Positions 58,252-64,000 of a stretch of DNA of 64,000 nt are shown one piece after another; the stretch's first letter is position 1; the number at the start of each line of letters is the position of its first letter. The position numbers and the translations under genes were made by a program. Source of the DNA: Bufo bufo (lineage: Eukaryota; Chordata; Amphibia; Anura; Bufonidae); assembly GCF_905171765.1 (NCBI RefSeq), contig NC_053395.1, positions 188,111,577 to 188,175,576 of the forward strand, given 5' to 3'. The notes below the pieces were generated by a model. It saw only the letters and a list, made by a program, of their open reading frames with translations, was not told the origin of the DNA and searched no databases.

Positions 58252-58583
58252 GGGCTCAATCAAACAATCGTATGTGTTTTGTGATCCACAAATTGCGGAT
58301 CCCGAAAACACGGATACCGGCCGTGTGCATTCTGCATTTTGCAGAACACACATGGCCAGCCCTATGATAGAAATGCCTATTCTTGTCTGCAATTCCAGAC
58401 AAGAATAGGACATGCTCTATCTTTTTGCAGGGCCGCGGAGTTGAAGTATGGATGTGGACAGCACACAGTGTGCTTTCCGCATCTTTTGCAGCCCAATTGA
58501 AATTAATGGATCCGCATGCGTTCCGCAAAATTGCAGAATGGATGTGGACACATAAATAAATATGATCGTCTGAATAAGCCCTT
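58252..58583. mobile_element. hAT-like MITE, diverged
   Basis: Starts AGGGCTCAATCAAACAATCG and ends GATCGTCTGAATAAGCCCT. It shares GACAAGAATAGGACATG and GGACAGCACACAGTGTGC with the family at 23662 and 54934. Confidence 0.65.
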
Positions 58584-60430
58584 AAGCAGATGATTGCAAA
58601 TATGATTTTAGTATAAATAGTGACGTCCACAGCACTGTGGGCATCTGTCAGCAGATTTGTCCCTATGAAACTAGCTAACCTGTTACATGTGCGCTTGGCA
58701 GCTGAAGACATCTGTGTTGGTCCCATGTTCATATGTGCCTGCATTGCTGAGAAAAATGTTTTAATGTATGCAAATGAGCTTCTAGGAGCAACGGGGGCGT
58801 TGTCGTTACTCCTAGAGGCTCAGCTCTCTCTGCAACTGCTCCCTCTGCACTTTGACAGGGCCAGGCAGTGAAAACATCATCATGCCTGGCCCTGTCAAAC
58901 ATTCAGTCTGTCCAGGGAGCCATCTGCATGACTGAGCCATAGACCCTATGCCACAAGCTCTTTGGCCAGGATACCAGCCTTCTAATAAACTAAGAGACAG
59001 CTAGCTCTGATCTTTCCTCAGCACGAAACCTTCTTCTGCCAGGGAGGAAACTGGAGAAGCCAGCTTATTCCCTCGCCTGTATTGTTTTGCACTTGAGTTT
59101 CTCCACTAATGAAGCACACTGGTTTACCGCTGGCCCTGACTCTTATCAACCCTTCTGGAAAGCAGCAACACGTGGTGACACCTCGATGGGGACCCAGCTT
59201 AACCCAAACATTGCATTTGCAGACCCCAGACCAGACCCACCCTTTTTACATACACAGACCAGAACCCCTTTACAGATGCCAAACCTCCGCCCCATTTATA
59301 GACCTCAGATCACACATTTAGATCCTGACCTCTGCCCGAGTCCTTCATTACCCTCCACTCCTGGGTGCCACCTAGAAATGAAGGAAAGTGCAGGAAAAGT
59401 GAGGTGAGTATGTGGGAAACACAGAAGATTTGCTGCCTCTTCCAAGATTCTTTTTCTGGGAGTGTCTCAAACATTTCATGAGAGTTGGAAGTGTTGTGGT
59501 AAATATTAATAGTTGCAATCAGCTCGCATCAAAGTTTGTGTAAGGAAAAAGGTGAGTCCCCCTTCCCTCAACCCTAGTCAGAGAGCGACACATCTGTTAC
59601 CATCTTGGTTGAAAATCCTGAGAGACTCCTCCCGCCCTTCTCAGTCTGCTCACCTTTATTTACTAACAAAAGGTGTAAAAGGGGCTGGCCCAATACAAGG
59701 ATACAGGAAGTTATAACATGCAGGAAGTGATGTCAAAGGACAGGGCGGGGCAATCAATGTGGCTGGGCAGACAATGCACACGCCCCATCCCTGTATAAGG
59801 AAGGATGAGTCATGTCCATTGTCCGATCAGCCAGGTGGCCGCCCACCCCCCATCACTGTCAGCATGGACCTCATTCAACACTGCTCAAAGGTGATCAGTG
59901 TCTAATAAAGATCATTCTACTGGTTCCCATAGGTTTGAAATTATCTGCGAGGCATTGCTGCGGCTATTGTCAGTATACGGTACTAGTATACCGACAAGGT
60001 AGATATGCATGTCTTAAAGGCAGATATGTCTCCAAGCCAAATGAGAAGGTTTTCATACTGACGGTTTTGCCACTGGTCCCGATTCAACCCAAGTACCCTC
60101 TGCTAGAGCGCTCCTTGGCTAAATCAGACACAGGGAGACAGATGACAAACTATAAAAACACACACACATCCTAAAGTAAAATGTCCGCATAATAAAATTT
60201 CCACAACAGAAGGTATGTGATGGCACCTGAACTGAAATTCCAGGTATGCAATGCATTTATTACTTTGTGGCGAGTGACCCCCACCTGGGTAATTTATAGC
60301 TATATTGAAAAAAAGCATACCTATGCCCCTGGCTATCCTCATTTCTTTAAAGGTTCTCCTACACATTATAATAGCGTTGGATAAACCCACCAATGTCAGT
60401 GCTACCAGACATCCATCTTACGAGACGACG
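58584..60430. other. Mixed repeat and unique sequence, no gene recognised
   Basis: 58614-58900 holds a foldback around CCAGGCAGTGAAAACATCAT and CATGCCTGGCCCTGTCA. The rest shows no domain-bearing frame; 59087-59407 is open but proline-rich and low complexity. Confidence 0.35.
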
Positions 60431-60439
60431 GGCAGTGTA

Positions 60440-60592
60440 ATGTAAACTGCGCTGACATTGAGCGCCGCCTCCTCTTCAAACAGCTGATTGGCGGGGGTGC
60501 CTGGTGTCGGACCCTCCCTGGTGAGATATTGGTGACCTGTCCTGAGGATAGGTCATCAATATAAACTACCTGCACAACCCCTTTAAGTAACA
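60440..60592. mobile_element. Partial T2-like MITE (TATCCTGAGGA family)
   Basis: Right part only: GACCTGTCCTGAGGATAGGT and CACAACCCCTTTAA. The left end is lost. Confidence 0.6.
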
Positions 60593-61370
60593 TTTATTTT
60601 TTCCTTCAAGGACCTACTGAGTGTTTTCATGCTAGATAATTCTGTCTATGCCTGACTTTGTGATATGATCAGACATATTTAGTGCGCAAACCAGCAACCG
60701 GCGATAAGCACTATATATTGCATATATAGCAGCCTTTCCGTGTGTCCTGAGAGACAATAAGATGATGTATTTAACAGATGCTGCTATGGTCAATTATCAC
60801 CCGTGTTCTGGATATTCTACAATAAGGAAAGCTTTTGTATTGGTATTGATCTGAATTCTGCCCTCCACCATTCCAAGTTTACTTCGGGGAATCTGAATGT
60901 CAGCGGTATATACAGTGCACTGCGAACAAATACCGGTCACAAAGAGCTTTTCATCTGTGGTCTAATTATACTGAATGCCTTATGATGGAGTGTTTCTATA
61001 ATTATATATAATGCTGTTTATATAGGCCTAATGAGCTATTCCAAGAGGCCCCTTACAGTCAGAAAACAGCATTGCTTCCTAAAACAATCTCATGATGCGC
61101 ACACCTCCATGATTTGTATGCTGTGTGCTCCTGCAATTCCATACACTGCAGCACCCCCTATGTGGGCAAGCCCTGACTATTGGAAACTATATAACTTTAA
61201 CAAATTGGACGGCATATGGCTTCATGCCAGTCAAATGTTGAACTTCGGCTGCCTGCAGCAATTTCTTGAAGGTGCTCGCTGCATACAGATTTATACATCT
61301 ATTATTAAATTCTGTGGGAGCGGTATAATCTATATCCAGTGAGCTCCCTCTACTGGGGGCTGTAGGTAGT
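60593..61370. other. Unique AT-rich sequence, candidate conserved element
   Basis: No repeat signature. It has CGGCGATAAGCACTATATAT and GGTCTAATTATACTGAATGC. The open frame at 61031-61342 lacks a recognisable domain. Conservation cannot be tested here. Confidence 0.3.
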
Positions 61371-62200
61371 TTTAGTTTTAAATGGTTACTAACTTTTCAC
61401 AGAACTTTGCATAAATTAATAGTAATAGCAAATATATGAAACTTCGTAGTATTTCTTATCAGAGAAAATGCCTCTTTTTCTTGTATCAACTCTTTTCCTC
61501 CTACCTCTTTCTTAAACTAACAGTCACTGAAGGATGAAATTACACCTACTCATAAAAGTCTCTGAAAGTGAGGGAAGAGGAGTGAGTTGAGACACAGAAG
61601 TTGCAGCAGCTAAGAGTAAATGTTATATTTCACCCAACTTGCTTTATTCACATCATTACGGTTCAGTACCACTACGTAATGTCCTATTTGGTGTTGCTTA
61701 GTAATTCTGAGCGAGTAAAAGAAAGCAGAAACTTCTGTTTTCTCCATGTGCACTGATCGAAGACATTATAGCAACTAGTATCCATACACTAGCTCAGTGA
61801 GAACTGTGAATTATATATAGTGCCTGCTGAGCAAAAATCTCCTAAAAAATGCAGGATATAAAGCATATAATGGCCACAAATAGTGCTATTACTCATGTAA
61901 ACATGCAGGACAGCATATTCTAAAAGGAAATCTGAAAGTGTATGTATGCTTCATAGAAGAGCTGTGAGCTCTGCTGACATGTCTGTAGTAAATTAAATAA
62001 CAATAACATTTTGTAAATGAATAATAAGTCTAACAAAGCTTTTCTTAAAACTCTGTATTGTGCCTTCCTCTATTATTCTCCCTAGAAATGTAAATAAATT
62101 AGCAACTACTCTTGTCAATGGGGCAAGTGCCTGCACATTCTGACAGTGTCCAATCCATGTTGTTAGTGTCAGGGCCACATGCATAAACCCTTAGTGACCA
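61371..62200. repeat. Probable old MITE-derived repeat
   Basis: Begins TAAATGGTTACTAACTTTTC and runs through a CTTTCTTAAACTAACAGTCA block that I associate with a common frog repeat; ends not defined. No coding sequence. Confidence 0.35.
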
Positions 62201-62203
62201 CTA

Positions 62204-63400
62204 GGGATGAGCGAACCTGTGGAAGTTCGGGTTCGGCCGAACTTCAGGTCAAAGTTCGGGTTCGGTACCTACATGAGACCCCAAACAGCCTTCACACACA
62301 TAGGCACCCCTCGATCTCATTTGCCGCGGCATATAAAGTGTTAAACAGCCTGGATCAGCACTCCTGCCCGTCCGGGCTGTTAGAGTAGGGCCCCTGCTCC
62401 ATGCTGCACGGGGGATTCGTGCAGCGCTTAGACTGGGCACCCGTAAAAAAGCGACGGTCCAGCCTAAGGCCCCTTAATGACTGCTGTAAAAACACATATG
62501 GGTGGTAACTAGGGTTGAGCGAACTGGAACTGCAAAGTTCGGCTTCGTACCGAACTTTGCGAGTTCAGGTACCCGGGCCCAGACTTTTTCACTGAAGTTC
62601 GGATTCGGTGTTCGGGTGATTTTATTATTTTCCGTTATAACATGGTTATAACAGAAAATAATAGCATTCTTATGACAGAATGCTAAATAAAATGGTTATG
62701 GAAGGGTTAAAAATAATAATCAGCAGGACCTGAAGAAAGAAGACCTGTGCGCGATCAAGTGGATGAGGTGAGTTTTTTTTAAATTATTTTTAACCCCTCC
62801 ATGGCCCTTTTATTTAGCATTCTGTCTTAAAGGGGTTGTCCAGGTTCAGAGCTGAACCCGGACATACCTCCATTTTCACCCCGGCAGCCCCCCTGACATG
62901 AGCATCGGAGCAGTTCATGCTCCGATGCTCTCCTTTGCCCTCTGCTAAATTCCACAGGGCAAAGGCATTTTTTTTGGAGATCCGGTGACGTACCGGGGCT
63001 CTCCATGGGGCTGCCAGGAAGCTCGGTGATGTCACCGGCAGTGATGGGCGGGATTTAGCGCTGCCCTAGCCACTAAAACGGCTGGGGCAGCACTAAAGCC
63101 TGCCCATCAGAGCTGGCGACGTCATCCAACACACTGCCGGGTGGAAGTTTCCGCCTGGCAGTGTGTTATTGAAAACAAGAGACCTTGCCCCGCACAATTT
63201 AGCGCAGTGCAAGGGAGCGCATCGAAGCATGAGATTCTCCGATGCTAGCCTCAGGGGGGCTGCCTGGGTTAAAATAAGGGTATGTCCTAGTTCAGCTCAG
63301 AACCCCGACAACCCCTTTAAGAATGCTATTATTTTCCGTAAAAAAACGCTGTAAAAAAAATAAAAAATAAATTACAGAATTTCTTATTTATTCTTAGTTG
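62204..63400. mobile_element. hAT-like elements with TAGGGATGAGCGAAC ends
   Basis: One end TAGGGATGAGCGAAC lies near 62207 and another TAGGGTTGAGCGAAC near 62512. The second continues into a TTATAACATGGTTATAA hairpin and a core related to 27045-27600 (GCGATCAAGTGGATGAGGTG), then is interrupted by the T2-like MITE at 62831. Confidence 0.6.
62831..63316. mobile_element. T2/Kolobok-like MITE, 486 bp
   Basis: TTAA at 62827-62830 and 63317-63320; ends AGGGGTTGTCC and, inverted, AGGGGTTGTCGGGG. The arms are complementary (CCCCTGACATGAGCATCGG against its degraded complement). It splits a hairpin sequence whose pieces rejoin as CATTCTGTC and GAATGC. Confidence 0.85.
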
Positions 63401-63957
63401 CCACCCAAAAACTTAATATAATATAATAATAAGCAATCATAAGGTGTCAATTACTTCAAAATGATACCAATGAAAAATACAAGTCGTCCCGCAAAAATCA
63501 AGCCCTCACACAACTCCATGGAAAAAAAAAAAAAAAACGTTATGGGTCTTGGGAAGGAGCTATGCAAAAACATATTTTTCCTTTAAAAAAAAAAGGGGGG
63601 TTTTATTGCAAAAAACATAAAACAAATATATGTATTTGGTATCACTGTAATCATACTGACCCAGAGAATAAAGATATTATGTTATTTACACAAAAAAATA
63701 AATGCCATAACATTTATAACATAAAAATGCAGTGGCAGAATTGCTGTTTTTCCCATCTCCCTCCCAGAATGAGTTAATACAAGTTAATCAGAAACCCCAA
63801 AATGGCACCAATACAACTTTTCCCACAAAAAACAAGCTCTCATATAGCTATATAGATGGAAAAATAAAAAAGTTATAGCTCTTGGAATGCGACGATGAAA
63901 AAAGGAAGAAAAGCGCTTGGTCAGTAAGGTCAAAAACAGGCTGGTCACTAAGGGGTT
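63400..63957. repeat. Repeat related to the right part of the 5953-9179 element
   Basis: Ends ...CTGGTCACTAAGGGGTTAA, resembling the CCTGAAGGGGTTAA terminus, and has AAAATGGCACCAATACAACT-like text as in the direct repeats at 6470-7930. The left limit is not clear. Confidence 0.5.
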
Positions 63958-64000
63958 AAGGGTAAGGTTAAAGGAGTTGTCATTTTATTCATATACTTCC

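Overview
This looks like vertebrate nuclear DNA, most likely from a frog or toad. Three spliced exons, an intact L1-like LINE open reading frame, Tc1 transposons with the anuran type of terminal repeat, and dense families of TTAA-flanked (T2/Kolobok- or piggyBac-like) and 8-bp-flanked (hAT-like) MITEs all point that way. Nothing looks prokaryotic: there are no operons, ribosome binding sites or CRISPR array.

The only host gene I can support is a class III myosin on the minus strand, best matched to MYO3B. Three consecutive exons are visible: the end of the kinase domain (29725-29880), the kinase-motor linker (4322-4418) and the start of the motor (2408-2524). Their reading frames join exactly. 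The intron between the first two is about 25.3 kb, and no further upstream exon was recognised up to 64000. Nearly all of the window is therefore intronic, or upstream, sequence of this gene filled by transposons.

Layout. 1-2100: a hAT MITE and a 5'-truncated L1/Tx1-type LINE with another MITE inside it. 2400-4420: two MYO3B exons. 5.6-9.9 kb: a long inverted repeat holding a 3.2-kb TTAA element and a hAT MITE. 10.1-11.9 kb: palindromic MITEs. 12.86-16.19 kb: first copy of a large TTAA element carrying a 191-bp satellite, fused to a truncated Tc1. 17-25 kb: T2-like MITEs, a nearly full-length Tc1 (19942-21575) and nested hAT elements. 26.3-27.9 kb: hAT-like MITEs with a huge hairpin core. 29.7 kb: MYO3B kinase exon. 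31.69-37.79 kb: second, 6.1-kb copy of the large TTAA element, with a nearly identical 758-bp tandem duplication. 39.08-45.66 kb: a hAT element containing a CR1/L2-type LINE, which itself contains a Tc1-like MITE, a 34-bp minisatellite and an L1 insertion. 45.71-50.81 kb: a 5.1-kb hAT-like element made mostly of a ~140-bp satellite. 51-64 kb: scattered MITEs, an inverted LTR-like pair, and some unique AT-rich stretches.

The most notable themes are satellites born inside transposons (four separate cases), deep nesting that gives a relative history of insertions, and very large near-perfect palindromes. No new multi-gene system was found. The transposon genes do not cooperate with the host gene; they matter here as sources of intron growth and repeat arrays.
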